Source: an uncultured Eubacteriales bacterium
GTDB lineage: Bacteria > Bacillota > Clostridia > Christensenellales > Aristaeellaceae
Direction: 5' to 3'
Assembly: GCA_902765735.1 (NCBI GenBank)
Contig: CACXBB010000004.1
Span: 26,653-90,652 of the forward strand
Length of the DNA: 64,000 nt
Of this stretch, positions 44,529 through 53,523 are shown piece by piece; position 1 is the stretch's first letter; every line of letters begins with the position of its first letter. A program made the translations under genes and the position numbers. The notes beneath the pieces were generated by a model that was not told the origin of the DNA, did no database searches, and saw nothing but the letters and a program-made list of their open reading frames with translations.

Positions 44529-44556
44529 GAGCCCGCCGCGCTGCAGCGGCGGGTTC
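44529..44556 (-). terminator. Terminator of the caspase-like gene
   Basis: ACCCGCCGC pairs with GCGGCGGGC-type arm (44531-44539 with 44546-44554) around CTGCA. The downstream T tract on the minus strand is broken (TCTTGTGCTTTC). It lies 18 bp after the stop. Confidence 0.7.
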
Positions 44557-44573
44557 TTGGTTCTTGTATGGCG

Positions 44574-47474
44574 TCAGGCGTACTGGAACAGCACCAGGCC
44601 GCCGTTGCTGCCCTCGTAGATGCAGGGGGTCTGGCTGGCGTCGCCATGGAACCAGCTCTTGCTCTTGAAGTTTTTCATGTTCGCTGTGACCTGCTTCTTG
44701 GCGTAGGCGAACATCTCGCTGAGCGTCAGCTTTTTATCGGCGTCGCTGTCGGCGGGACAGGACCCGGTGCTGGAATGGTTCTGCATGTCGTAGCCGGCGC
44801 CCTCCAGCAGGTAATACGTGAAGAAATCGCAGGCCTTGTTGACGTCGGTGACGTTGTAGTAGCACGCCTTGGTGTTGTTGGCGGCGGTGATCACGGAGAT
44901 CCTGCCGCCCTCGGCATCCAGCGAGCTCTTCATATTGCTGATGAACTGACCGCTGTAACAGGAATCCAGCACCAGCACGACCTTTCCCTTGATGGCGGAG
45001 ATGGCGGCGTAGAGCTCCTCCGAGGTGATGTAATAGGCGCTGCTGCTCTTGTAGTTGGAGTATCCCGGCAGCTGCAGGCCGTAGTGGGTGCTGCCGGAGC
45101 TCTCCTTGTCCACGTAGTTGGTGCCGTGGGAGCACAGGTACACCACGTTGACGTCCGTATCCTTGCCGTCGGCGAAGGCATTGGCGATGCCCGAGAGTAT
45201 GCCGTCCTTGGAGGCGTTCTCCAGCGTGCCGACGTTTTCATAGCGCGCCTCGCCGATGGTGGTGCCCGCGAGCACCTTCTGGAAGCTGGTGGCGTTGTTC
45301 ATCGGGAAGCTCAGCGAGCCCTTCTCCAGCACGTTGTAGAAGTTGTAGGCGGCGAACATACGGTAGCGCACGTCCGTCGCGGCCGGAGCGTTGCCGACGG
45401 TGACGTTGCAGTAGTCCTTCTTGTTGTTGTAGGTCGATACCGTGATGACGGCGGTGCCGTCGGCCACCCCGGTGACGATGCCCAGGGCGTCCACCGTGGC
45501 GACGTTGGGATCGGAGGACGTATAGGTGACGTTGGCGGTGGGCTTGTTGCCGTTGTAGCTGGCGGACAGGGCCCCGGTCGCGCCGACGGCCAGCGTCAGG
45601 CTCTTGGGCGCGACCACGACGCTCTTGGGCTTCTTTATGACCACGACCTTGACCTTCCGGGTGATCTTGTTGCTGGTGGTGGCGTAGACGATGGTGGTGC
45701 CCGCCTTCACGCCGGTGATCACGCCGGTCTTGGCGTTGACCTTGGCGATCTTCGTGTTCTTGGACTTCCACTTCACGGTGGCTTCGCAGTTTTCCTTGCC
45801 CTCCGGGGGAATCAGCGTGTAGCCCATGCGCTGGTATTTTTCCTTCACGCCGATGGTGATGGACTCGGCGTTCAGCACCATGTCCGCGGGGTAGTCGTAC
45901 AGCGTTACGGTGAACCGCACGCGGGCCTTCTTCTTGTTGAAGGTGCGCACGGTGATGAACGCCTTGCCCGGGGCGACGCCGGTCACCAGGCCGCTCTCGC
46001 TCACCTGCGCCACGGCGGGATTGCTGCTGGTGAACGTGAGCCCGGCGGAGGCCGCGCCCTTGTTGAACGTGGGCGCAAGCTGCCAGGTCGTGCCGACGCT
46101 CATGAGGACCTTCTTGGGCTTGAGGTTGACCTTGGAGGGCGCAGCCTTGACGACGACCGTCACCAGCGCCTCCGGCAGGCCGTCCGCCCGGATCACGATG
46201 GTGGCCTTGCCCTTCCTGACGGCGGTCAGCTTGCCCGCAGCGTCCACGCGGACCACCCGGACGTTCGACGAGGCCCAGTTGATCGTCGCGCCCGCCATGG
46301 GTGTGCCGTTCTGGTCCACCACGTTGGCGGTGAGGCCCGCAAACTTCTCCTTTACGCCGAGGTTGAGGGCGGGCAGGTTGACGACGATGGAGGTCGGCGT
46401 GGACACGGGCGCGGTCGCCGCGGTGGTGTCGGCGGTAGCTGTCGCTTCGGCACCCTCGACACCCTCGGCGCTGGCCGCCTCGGGGTTCACGCTGTTCTCC
46501 GCGCTTTCGGCGGCCTCCGCGTTCACGCTGTCTTCCGCGCTTTCGGCGATCTCCGCGTTTACGGAAGCCTCTTTATTTTCATTGTCTTCGGGAGTTTCTG
46601 TGCCCGCCTTCTTTTCGCTGTCGTCGGGATTGTCGGCGTCCTCTTTCTTTTCAGTGTCTTCGGGATTCCCGCCGTCCTCTTTCTTTTCACCGTCTTCGGG
46701 ATTCTCCGCGTCCTCTTTTTGCTCGCTGCCCTCCGCCGGTTCTTCGGCGTCCTCTGTCGTTTCGGAAGGGCTCTCTGTTGCCTCGTCCTCAGAGGTGTCC
46801 GTCTCCTCGGCGGAGTCGGCCACCTCGGGATTTGCGTCCTCCGGGGCGGCTTCCGGCTCCGCAACTGGTTCGTCGATCGGCTGCGCGGGAGCGGGCGGCA
46901 GGGGGTATTCCGGCATGTCCTGATAGAACGTGACCTCCTCCATCAGGGCGATCTGGTCCATGAAGGCCCGGAGCTCGTCCTCGGTCAGCGCCGCCAGGGC
47001 GGTGGCGTCCACCACGCCGGTGAGCGTCCCGCAGGCCACGCTCAGCAGTCCCTCGCCGGCCTCGCCGGTCACCAGGAGGACGCTGCCCTCGGGGATGATG
47101 CAGCTCACGATCTCGTCCATCTCCAGCGTCAGCGACGCCAGCGCGGCGGCATACCAGGGCACGAAGGCCGGCTTCGCGTCCTCTTCGAGGGGGAGGTCCG
47201 CCTCCGTGGATGCGTCGGCAAACTCGGCGGGCGCCTCGATCACCGTGTCAGTGTCGCCCGGAAGGACTTCGGTCTCCTCCATGTCGATCTGAAAGCCGTC
47301 GTCCGCGCCGCCGTCGTCGGGCAGATCGCCGAGATCCTGCTCGGTATCCGCGTACTCGGGGTCCACCGCCTCGGCGACCACCGACGCCTCCTCCGCAAAA
47401 CCCGCAGGGACCCCACCCCAAACCGTGGTGAGGCACAGCGCCAGCACCAGCGCGAAACTGAACCATTTCTTCAT
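44574..47474 (-). CDS. Secreted BIG2-repeat protein with caspase-like (C14) domain
   Basis: A 966-residue secreted protein. A signal peptide (FSFALVLALCLTTVWGG) is followed by about 170 residues with no clear domain, an acidic low-complexity stretch (about 200-360) with a repeated E-K-K-E-D-x-x-N-P-(E/D)-D unit, four BIG2-like Ig domains (about 360-715), and a C-terminal peptidase clan CD domain. His783 lies in YLCSHGTNY and Cys839 in VLDSCYSGQF, the standard His-Cys dyad of caspases, metacaspases and C13/C14 peptidases. There is no sortase motif or membrane anchor. Start ATG 47474 follows GGGGAG. Substrate and partners are unknown; the neighbours give no clue. Confidence 0.87.
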   Translation of the reverse strand: MKKWFSFALVLALCLTTVWGGVPAGFAEEASVVAEAVDPEYADTEQDLGDLPDDGGADDGFQIDMEETEVLPGDTDTVIEAPAEFADASTEADLPLEEDAKPAFVPWYAAALASLTLEMDEIVSCIIPEGSVLLVTGEAGEGLLSVACGTLTGVVDATALAALTEDELRAFMDQIALMEEVTFYQDMPEYPLPPAPAQPIDEPVAEPEAAPEDANPEVADSAEETDTSEDEATESPSETTEDAEEPAEGSEQKEDAENPEDGEKKEDGGNPEDTEKKEDADNPDDSEKKAGTETPEDNENKEASVNAEIAESAEDSVNAEAAESAENSVNPEAASAEGVEGAEATATADTTAATAPVSTPTSIVVNLPALNLGVKEKFAGLTANVVDQNGTPMAGATINWASSNVRVVRVDAAGKLTAVRKGKATIVIRADGLPEALVTVVVKAAPSKVNLKPKKVLMSVGTTWQLAPTFNKGAASAGLTFTSSNPAVAQVSESGLVTGVAPGKAFITVRTFNKKKARVRFTVTLYDYPADMVLNAESITIGVKEKYQRMGYTLIPPEGKENCEATVKWKSKNTKIAKVNAKTGVITGVKAGTTIVYATTSNKITRKVKVVVIKKPKSVVVAPKSLTLAVGATGALSASYNGNKPTANVTYTSSDPNVATVDALGIVTGVADGTAVITVSTYNNKKDYCNVTVGNAPAATDVRYRMFAAYNFYNVLEKGSLSFPMNNATSFQKVLAGTTIGEARYENVGTLENASKDGILSGIANAFADGKDTDVNVVYLCSHGTNYVDKESSGSTHYGLQLPGYSNYKSSSAYYITSEELYAAISAIKGKVVLVLDSCYSGQFISNMKSSLDAEGGRISVITAANNTKACYYNVTDVNKACDFFTYYLLEGAGYDMQNHSSTGSCPADSDADKKLTLSEMFAYAKKQVTANMKNFKSKSWFHGDASQTPCIYEGSNGGLVLFQYA

Positions 47475-47526
47475 ACAAAAAACTCCCCAGCCGTAATTCA
47501 ATCAAATAATCTACAATACTTATTGT

Positions 47527-47556
47527 ATTATAATACTTTTGATATATTATTGTCAA
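47527..47556 (-). promoter_or_regulatory. Promoter of the caspase-like gene
   Basis: On the minus strand TTGACA (47551-47556), an 18-bp spacer and TATAAT (47527-47532): both hexamers are perfect consensus, suggesting strong expression. Confidence 0.8.
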
Positions 47557-47619
47557 CGACGTGCAATATTCAGAAACCGTTATTTAATGTCGAAGCTGTG
47601 GCAAAAACGGTAATTTTTG

Positions 47620-48192
47620 TCAAATACCGTATACAGCGACGCCCAGCGCGGCGGAAAGCAGTATCAGCAGTATCGGCGAAAAGGGGCGCCTGAGCGCTTT
47701 GGTCCATATCAGCGCGGACAGCCCCAGCGCGGCGGCGATGCCGATTTGCTTAAGGTCCGGGGACATCCCGCTCAGCGCGCCGAAGTTGACGATCACGCAC
47801 TTCAGGGCGATGTAGAGGCCCGTGGCGGCGATCATCCCCGCCACGACGGGCTTGATGCCCCGTAGCGCCGCTTTCACGAAGCGGTTTTCCCGGAAGGACT
47901 TCATCACGGCGGCGATCAGCAGTATGATCACAAAGGAAGGCAGCACCACGCCCACCGTGGCGCACAGGCTGCCCGGCAGCCCCGCCTGGCTGGCTCCGAT
48001 GAAGGTGGCCATGTTCACGGCGATGGGCCCGGGGGTCGATTCGCAGATGCCGATGTAGCGGAAGAGGGTCTCCGCGTCCAGCCAGCCGTGGGCGAACACC
48101 TCCTGCTGGATCAGCGGGATCATGCCGTAGCCGCCGCCGAAGGTGAACAGCCCGATCTTGAAGAAGGTGACAAACAACACAAGCAGCGTCAC
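47620..48192 (-). CDS. Chromate transporter family protein, half 2
   Basis: A 190-residue membrane protein of the CHR family, short-chain type. The opening FFKIGLFTFGGGYGMIPLIQ and CESTPGPIAVNMATFIG are family signatures. Such half-size proteins work as pairs. Substrate may be chromate or another oxyanion; the name is by homology. It overlaps the upstream half by four bases (GTGA). Confidence 0.9.
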   Translation of the reverse strand: MTLLVLFVTFFKIGLFTFGGGYGMIPLIQQEVFAHGWLDAETLFRYIGICESTPGPIAVNMATFIGASQAGLPGSLCATVGVVLPSFVIILLIAAVMKSFRENRFVKAALRGIKPVVAGMIAATGLYIALKCVIVNFGALSGMSPDLKQIGIAAALGLSALIWTKALRRPFSPILLILLSAALGVAVYGI

Positions 48193-48752
48193 GCCCGGTC
48201 ACCTCCCCCGTACAACGCGAGGCCCAGCGCCGCGCCGCAAACGATCAGCCAGATGGTGGAAAACCGCCAGCCCAGCAGGTTGACGGCCATCACCGCCGCG
48301 GCCGCCAGCGCACAGGCGACGATGTTGACGGCGCTGACGGGCAGCCTGCGGATCAGCCGGACGCCCGCGCGCAGTATCAGAAACGCCACCGCCACCTGGA
48401 TGCCGCGAAAGGCGTTGGCGATGACGGTCAGCGCCATGAAGCGGTCGAGGAACAGCGATATGACATAGATGATGATGAACGACGGCAGCACCACCCCCAG
48501 CGTGGCCGCCACGCCGCCCGCCAGGCCCGCCTGCCTGTAGCCCACGTAGGTGGCGCAGTTGATGGCGATGGGGCCCGGGGTGGACTCCGCCACGGCGAAC
48601 ACCTCCGTCAGCTCCTCTTCGCCGATCCAGCCGCGCCTGCGGGCAACCTCGTCCTCGATCAGCGAGATCATGGCGTAGCCGCCGCCGAAGGTGAACAGCC
48701 CGATCTTGAAGAAGGCGGCGAACAGCTCGACGATTCTCCTGCGCATACTCAT
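48189..48752 (-). CDS. Chromate transporter family protein, half 1
   Basis: A 187-residue CHR-family half protein, similar to but distinct from the next gene: FFKIGLFTFGGGYAMISLIE and AESTPGPIAINCATYVG. The two halves presumably form a heterodimer with opposite membrane orientation. It starts at 48752 with GGGGG close by. An internal ATG two codons in has better spacing. Confidence 0.9.
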   Translation of the reverse strand: MSMRRRIVELFAAFFKIGLFTFGGGYAMISLIEDEVARRRGWIGEEELTEVFAVAESTPGPIAINCATYVGYRQAGLAGGVAATLGVVLPSFIIIYVISLFLDRFMALTVIANAFRGIQVAVAFLILRAGVRLIRRLPVSAVNIVACALAAAAVMAVNLLGWRFSTIWLIVCGAALGLALYGGGDRA

Positions 48753-48824
48753 ACGTCCCCCACAGCAATTTTATTGGATATATTGTAACACGGCTTTGTT
48801 ATGTCATCTGTGCACAGACTTAAC

Positions 48825-48852
48825 TTGACTTTGCCCGCATCCCCGGTATCAT
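48825..48852 (+). promoter_or_regulatory. Promoter of the ABC exporter gene
   Basis: TTGACT (48825-48830), a 16-bp spacer and TATCAT (48847-48852), 37 bp before the start. Confidence 0.6.
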
Positions 48853-48889
48853 CATAGGTAACGCAATAATGTTTACGGGAGGCGCGTTC

Positions 48890-50665
48890 ATGGACGCTGT
48901 GCGCAAAAAGCATACCACGGCCGACACGATCCGGCTGTTAAAGCACTTCATCCCCTATTTCAAACCCCGGCTGCCGGTGATGCTGCTGGACCTGTTCTGC
49001 GCGGCCATGACCACGGTCTGCGACCTGGTGCTGCCGCTGATCGTGCGCTACATCACCAACCTGGGGGCCACGAACCTGGAGGCGCTGACGGTCAACACGG
49101 TGCTCAGGCTGTCGGCGCTCTACATACTGCTGCGCGTCATCGACACCGCCGCCAACTACTTCATGCAGTCCGTGGGCCACGTGATGGGCACCTACATCGA
49201 GACCGACATGCGCCGGGACATGTTCGCCCACATGCAGGCGCTGTCGCACAGCTATTACAGCAAAACCAAGATCGGTCAGCTGATGTCCCGCATCACCACC
49301 GATCTGTTTGACATCACCGAATTCGCCCACCACTGCCCGGAGGAGCTGTTCATCACCTCGATCAAGGTGGTGGTGGCCTTCATCATACTCTGCGGCATGA
49401 ACGTGCCGCTGACGCTCATCATATTCGCCATGTTGCCGCTGATGGTGTACTTCTCCACCCGCTTCGCCAAGCCGATGCAGCGCTCCTTCAAGGAGCAGCG
49501 CCACCAGCTGGGCGAGATCAACGCCCAGGTGGAGGACAGCCTGTCCGGCATACGGGTGGTGAAGTCCTTCGCCAACGAGGCCGTGGAGAAGGAGAAGTTC
49601 GAGCAGGGCAACCGGCGGTTTTTGTTCGTCAAGCGCATCATGTACCGGAACATGGCGGGGTTTCACTCCGTCACGCGGCTGTTTGACGGGCTGATGTACA
49701 TCCTCGTGGTGATGGTCGGCGCGCTGTTCATGATCCGCCGCAGGATTACCTCCGCGGACCTGGTGGCCTATCTGCTCTACGTCACCACGCTGCTGGCCTC
49801 CATCCGGCGGCTGGTGGAGTTCACTGAGCAGTACCAGCGGGGCATCACCGGCATCGAGCGCTTCGCCGAGGTGATGGAGGAGCCGGTGACCATCGCCGAC
49901 AGTCCCGAGGCCCGGACGCTTGAGAAGGTCGAGGGCGACCTGCGGTTCGAGGACGTGTCCTTCGCCTATGAAAGCAGCGCCGGCGAGGTATTGAGCCACA
50001 TCAACCTGCACGTGAAGCCCGGCGAAAACGTGGCGCTGGTGGGTCCCTCCGGCAGCGGCAAGACCACGCTGTGCAGCCTGATCCCCCGGTTCTACGAGAC
50101 CACCGGCGGGCGCATACTGCTCGACGGCGTGGACATCCGGGCGTACACGCTGGATTCGCTCCGGCGTCAGATCGGCATGGTGCAGCAGGACGTGTACCTG
50201 TTCTCCGGCACGGTGCTCAAGAACATCGAGTACGGCAAACCCGGGGCGAGCCGGGATGAAATCATACGCGCCGCGAAGCTGGCCGGGGCCCACGGTTTCA
50301 TCGACGCCCTGCCCGACGGCTACGACACCTACTGCGGCGAGCACGGCGTGCGGCTCTCCGGCGGGCAGAAGCAGCGCATCTCCATCGCGCGGGTGTTTTT
50401 GAAGAACCCGCCGCTCTTGATCCTTGACGAGGCCACCAGCGCCCTGGACAACGAATCCGAGCACCTGGTGCAGCGCTCTTTACAGGACCTGATGCAGGGG
50501 CGCACCACCTTCACCATCGCCCACCGGCTGACCACCATCCGCAACGCGGACACCATACTGGTGCTGACCGACGAGGGCATCGTGGAACAGGGCAGCCACG
50601 CCGAGCTGATGGCGAAAAAGGGCGTATATTACGGGCTGTACAGCATGTATCGGGAGGAAAATTAG
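48890..50665 (+). CDS. ABC transporter, fused permease-ATPase (exporter type)
   Basis: A 591-residue half-transporter. The N-terminal six-helix ABC type-1 membrane domain covers residues 15-320, and the ATPase domain 340-585. Walker A is GPSGSGKTTL, the signature LSGGQKQR, Walker B LLILDEATSALD and the H-loop IAHRLTT. It probably acts as a homodimer, since no partner half is adjacent. The substrate (lipid, drug or peptide) is unknown. The ATG 48890 is chosen after GGGAGG. Confidence 0.93.
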   Translation: MDAVRKKHTTADTIRLLKHFIPYFKPRLPVMLLDLFCAAMTTVCDLVLPLIVRYITNLGATNLEALTVNTVLRLSALYILLRVIDTAANYFMQSVGHVMGTYIETDMRRDMFAHMQALSHSYYSKTKIGQLMSRITTDLFDITEFAHHCPEELFITSIKVVVAFIILCGMNVPLTLIIFAMLPLMVYFSTRFAKPMQRSFKEQRHQLGEINAQVEDSLSGIRVVKSFANEAVEKEKFEQGNRRFLFVKRIMYRNMAGFHSVTRLFDGLMYILVVMVGALFMIRRRITSADLVAYLLYVTTLLASIRRLVEFTEQYQRGITGIERFAEVMEEPVTIADSPEARTLEKVEGDLRFEDVSFAYESSAGEVLSHINLHVKPGENVALVGPSGSGKTTLCSLIPRFYETTGGRILLDGVDIRAYTLDSLRRQIGMVQQDVYLFSGTVLKNIEYGKPGASRDEIIRAAKLAGAHGFIDALPDGYDTYCGEHGVRLSGGQKQRISIARVFLKNPPLLILDEATSALDNESEHLVQRSLQDLMQGRTTFTIAHRLTTIRNADTILVLTDEGIVEQGSHAELMAKKGVYYGLYSMYREEN

Positions 50666-50703
50666 AAATTATGAATGAGGAATTAGAAATTTTGGAGTAC
50701 CGT

Positions 50704-50782
50704 CGTAGGGGCGCCGATGCGGCGCCCGCCCAATGCGAATCCATGGTTCCGTTCGGGCGGGCGGCGCATCGCCGCCCCTACG
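50704..50782. repeat. CGTAGGG palindromic element, copy A
   Basis: 28-bp arms starting CGTAGGGGCG and ending CGCCCCTACG pair with two mismatches around a 23-bp loop. It shares its CGTAGGG/CCCTACG ends with 59684-59756. Confidence 0.8.
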
Positions 50783-50790
50783 GGGGTTAC

Positions 50791-50913
50791 GACCTCTTTC
50801 GTCAGCATCAAAGGATGCTGCCACCTTCCCCTGAAGGGGAAGGCTTTTGGTAGCGTCTCGCTATGCCTTCCCCTTCAGGGGAAGGTGGCACGCGAAGCGT
50901 GACGGAAGAGGTC
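50791..50913. repeat. MITE-like palindromic repeat, copy 3 (variant)
   Basis: Ends GACCTCTTTCGTCA and TGACGGAAGAGGTC are inverted. Inside, CCTTCCCCTGAAGGGGAAGG and CCTTCCCCTTCAGGGGAAGG hairpins flank GCTTTTGGTAGC. The layout equals that of copies 1 and 2 with different stem sequences, so it may be a sister subfamily. Confidence 0.75.
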
Positions 50914-50958
50914 GTCCCCTGTTTCCTGCGGGCGATGAGGGCATCGACCCTACGGGTA

Positions 50959-51567
50959 TTATGCGCAGCAATTCCTAATTCCTATCTCCTTATTCCTAAC
51001 TCTTTTCCTTTTTACTGCGATCATTCTTGGCGGGTCGTTGGGCTGGTTGAGGTAGCACTTGACGAGCGCGTCCCAGCGCTTCGGATCGAGGTTTTCCGCC
51101 CAATGAAGCAGGGCGTCCAGCTCCCTCTTACCCTCGTCGTGGCCGGGATAGACGCAGACGGTCATCAGCCCGTCGGGCTTAAGCAGCGTGAGCGCCGCGT
51201 CCACCGCCCGCAAAGTGGTCTCCGCGCGGGTGGTCACGGCGTGCTTAGCCCCCGGCAGCCAGCCCAGGTTGAACATCACCGCATCGACGCTCACCGGCAC
51301 CACCTCGGCCATGTGTTCATGTCCCAGGCAGTAAAGCGTCGCCCGGTCGGCCATCCCGGCGTCCTCCAGGCGTTCGCGGGTGCGTTCCACCGCCTCCCGC
51401 TGCACGTCGAAGGCGTACACCCTGCCGGCCTCCCCCACCCTCTCGCACAGCCAGAGCGTGTCCCGGCCGTTGCCCATGGTGGCGTCCACCGCCACGGCCC
51501 CCGGGTACAGCGCCGGCTCGATCAGCTCCGCCGCCCAGTAGCGGGCCGAGCGAAAGTCCTGTGCCAT
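50959..51567 (-). CDS. SAM-dependent methyltransferase (YtqB/rRNA_methylase family)
   Basis: A 202-residue class I methyltransferase. SAM motif I is AVDATMGNGRDTLWL, motif II VYAFDVQ and motif IV VMFNLGWLPGAKH, matching PF06962/YtqB. These proteins are thought to modify RNA (B. subtilis YtqB homologues have been linked to tRNA uridine methylation). The last dozen or so residues (VRNKEIGIRNCCA) come from the adjoining repeat island and probably replace the native C-terminus. Start follows AAAGGAGG. Confidence 0.88.
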   Translation of the reverse strand: MAQDFRSARYWAAELIEPALYPGAVAVDATMGNGRDTLWLCERVGEAGRVYAFDVQREAVERTRERLEDAGMADRATLYCLGHEHMAEVVPVSVDAVMFNLGWLPGAKHAVTTRAETTLRAVDAALTLLKPDGLMTVCVYPGHDEGKRELDALLHWAENLDPKRWDALVKCYLNQPNDPPRMIAVKRKRVRNKEIGIRNCCA

Positions 51568-51590
51568 GCCAAAACCTCCTTTGTTCCGTG

Positions 51591-51630
51591 TAACAACGCC
51601 CCCGGACCGCGCGTGACGGTCCGGGGGCGT
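51591..51630 (-). terminator. Hairpin terminator after the symporter gene
   Basis: ACGCCCCCGGACCG (51596-51609) pairs perfectly with CGGTCCGGGGGCGT (51617-51630). The minus-strand tail is GTTGTTAC, so the T tract is poor but the stem very stable. Confidence 0.7.
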
Positions 51631-51642
51631 CGCACTGTACGC

Positions 51643-53199
51643 TTACGCCTGTTCGCTGTCGCCCAGGGAATCCCTTGCGGAGACGACCACCTTCTGGTCG
51701 TAGCCGGCGAAGGCGAAGTCCACCAGGCCCTTTTCGGGCTTGGGCGTCACCAGGCTGACGATGGGCACGATCACCAGTCCGGCGATCATGGCAAACGCGC
51801 CGCAGTTGATCGGGGACTGAAGCCAAGCCGGGAACATCGGCTTGGCCAACATGTTCAGCACCATGATGCCCGCGCCGAAGATCATGCTGCACCAGGCGGC
51901 CGCCTTGGTGGCCTTGCGCATGTAAAGCCCGTACATGAACGGCGCCAGGAACGCACCCGCCAGCGCGCCCCAGGAGATGCCCATGAGCTGCGCGATGAAG
52001 TTCACGGTGGTGCTGTACTGTATGATGGCGATGACGACGGAGATCAGTATGAACACCACGATCAGAAGCCGCATGATGAACACCTGCTTCTTCTCGTCCA
52101 TGTCGCGGATGATGTTGTCCTTCAAAAAGTCCAGCGTCAGCGTGGAGCTGGAGGCCAGCACCAGCGAGGACAGCGTGGACATGGAGGCGGAGAGCACCAG
52201 TATCACGATCACGCCCAGCAGCGCGGGGCTCAGGCCCTCCAGCATCGCGGGCACCACGGCGTCGAAGCCGCCCACGGGGGTGCCGGACAGGGTGGGGTCG
52301 ATGCGCTCGTAGAACAGCCTGCCAAAGCCGCCCAGGAAGTAGCAGCCGCCGGCCACCACGATGGCGAAGAAGGTGGAGATGATGGTGCCCTTGGCGATGG
52401 CCTTCTCGGAGCGGATGGCGTAGAACTTCTGCACCATCTGGGGAAGGCCCCAGGTGCCCAGCGAGGTCAGCAGCACCACGCCCAGCAGGTTGAAGGGGTC
52501 CGGGCCGAAGAAGGACGCGAACTGGCCCTTCATGCCCTCGTAGGGCACCTCGGTCAGGCCCTGATAGGCCGCCATGAAGCCGCCGTTGGCCTTCAGCACC
52601 GCCGCGATCACCGCCACGATGCCCACCAGCATGATGATGCCCTGTATGAAGTCATTGATGGCGGTGGCCATGTAGCCGCCGGCGATGACGTAGATGCCGG
52701 TCAGTATGGCCATGATGATGATGCACACCGTGTAGTCGATGTTGAACGCCATGCCGAACAGCCGGGACAGGCCGTTGTACAGCGACGCGGTGTAGGGGAT
52801 CAGGAAGATGAAGATCACCGCGGAGGCGCCGATCTTGAGCGCCCGGCTGTCGTAGCGCTTGCCCAGGAACTCCGGCATGGTGGCGGAGTTGAGCTGCTGG
52901 GTCATGATGCGGGTGCGGCGGCCCAGCACCGTCCAGGCCAGCAGCGAGCCGATGAAGGCGTTGCCCAGGCCCACCCAGGTGGAGGCGATGCCGTACTTCC
53001 AGCCGAACTGGCCGGCGTAGCCCACGAAAATGACGGCCGAGAAGTAGGAGGTGCCGTAGGCGAAGGCCGTCAGCCACGGGCCGACCTGGCGGCCGCCCAG
53101 CACGAAGCCGTTGACGTCGGTGGCGTGCTTGCGGCTGTAGAAGCCGACGCCGATCATGATCGCGAAGAATACGATCAACATGATGAGTTTGATGAACAT
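51643..53199 (-). CDS. Sodium:solute symporter (SSS/PutP family), predicted tyrosine uptake
   Basis: A 518-residue Na+-coupled importer with about 13 membrane helices. SSS signatures include GGRQVGPWLTAFAYGTSYFSA and the GFDAVVPAMLEGLSPALLGV and SASMSTLSSLVLASSSTLTLD segments (sodium site). By homology it is closest to the sodium/proline PutP type. Its leader, however, is a T-box whose specifier reads UAC, so transcription should rise when tRNA-Tyr is uncharged. A tyrosine or aromatic amino acid substrate is therefore inferred. Monocistronic with a hairpin terminator. Confidence 0.88.
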   Translation of the reverse strand: MFIKLIMLIVFFAIMIGVGFYSRKHATDVNGFVLGGRQVGPWLTAFAYGTSYFSAVIFVGYAGQFGWKYGIASTWVGLGNAFIGSLLAWTVLGRRTRIMTQQLNSATMPEFLGKRYDSRALKIGASAVIFIFLIPYTASLYNGLSRLFGMAFNIDYTVCIIIMAILTGIYVIAGGYMATAINDFIQGIIMLVGIVAVIAAVLKANGGFMAAYQGLTEVPYEGMKGQFASFFGPDPFNLLGVVLLTSLGTWGLPQMVQKFYAIRSEKAIAKGTIISTFFAIVVAGGCYFLGGFGRLFYERIDPTLSGTPVGGFDAVVPAMLEGLSPALLGVIVILVLSASMSTLSSLVLASSSTLTLDFLKDNIIRDMDEKKQVFIMRLLIVVFILISVVIAIIQYSTTVNFIAQLMGISWGALAGAFLAPFMYGLYMRKATKAAAWCSMIFGAGIMVLNMLAKPMFPAWLQSPINCGAFAMIAGLVIVPIVSLVTPKPEKGLVDFAFAGYDQKVVVSARDSLGDSEQA

Positions 53200-53241
53200 G
53201 GGTCAGGTCCCCTTCCTTTGTTGTGGTCGCGGAAGGCAGAT

Positions 53242-53517
53242 AAAAACGCCCTCCGTGCCTGTGACACAGAGGGCGGATGTTCCGCGGTACCACCTCTATT
53301 CGACGCTCCCTCGCGGGAGGCGTCCTCATCGGGTACGGCCCATGGGGCTTATACCCTATCGCGATAACGGACGAAATCCGTCGCAGCCTACTCGGTGCCC
53401 TTTCGGTGCGCAGCTCGCGGGATGTATTCGCCCTGTCGCCCCCTGCCGCCTCGCAGCCACCGGCGGCTCTCTTGGAGGGATGCGTCAGGATTACTTGTTC
53501 CCGGTCGTGGCTTTCTG
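53242..53517 (-). promoter_or_regulatory. T-box leader, tyrosine specifier (UAC)
   Basis: On the minus strand the T-box core AGGTGGTACCGCGGAA (plus 53280-53295) precedes a terminator, CGCCCTC/GAGGGCG (53247-53275) plus five T (53242-53246). Stem I has AGTA on the 5' side (near 53490) and CGAATACA on the 3' side; these form the specifier loop, closed by CGGGA/TCCCG and CCTG/CAGG. The codon after GAA is TAC (plus 53424-53426), tyrosine. Apical AGAGA and GCGAC segments fit stem I distal motifs. Confidence 0.9.
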
Positions 53518-53523
53518 GGGTGT

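Larger units (their letters stand above)
50662..51008. repeat. Composite repeat island between ABC and methylase genes
   Basis: AT-rich AATTAGAAATT-type sequence at the left (50662-50695) and inverted AATTCCTAATTCC-type sequence at the right (50970-51003) enclose two different palindromic elements (50704-50782 and 50791-50913). It looks like nested insertion of repeats. There is no gene inside. Confidence 0.6.

Noticed and set aside
44517..47693. Very long plus-strand open frame (over 1000 codons) antisense to the caspase-like gene
   Set aside because: It mirrors the GC bias of the real gene, has no RBS or domain, and reads through terminators. The minus-strand gene has a signal peptide and clear motifs.
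50863..53367. Plus-strand open frame of about 830 codons opposite the methylase and symporter
   Set aside because: His/Gly/Val/Arg-rich composition typical of an antisense shadow, crossing a terminator and the T-box.
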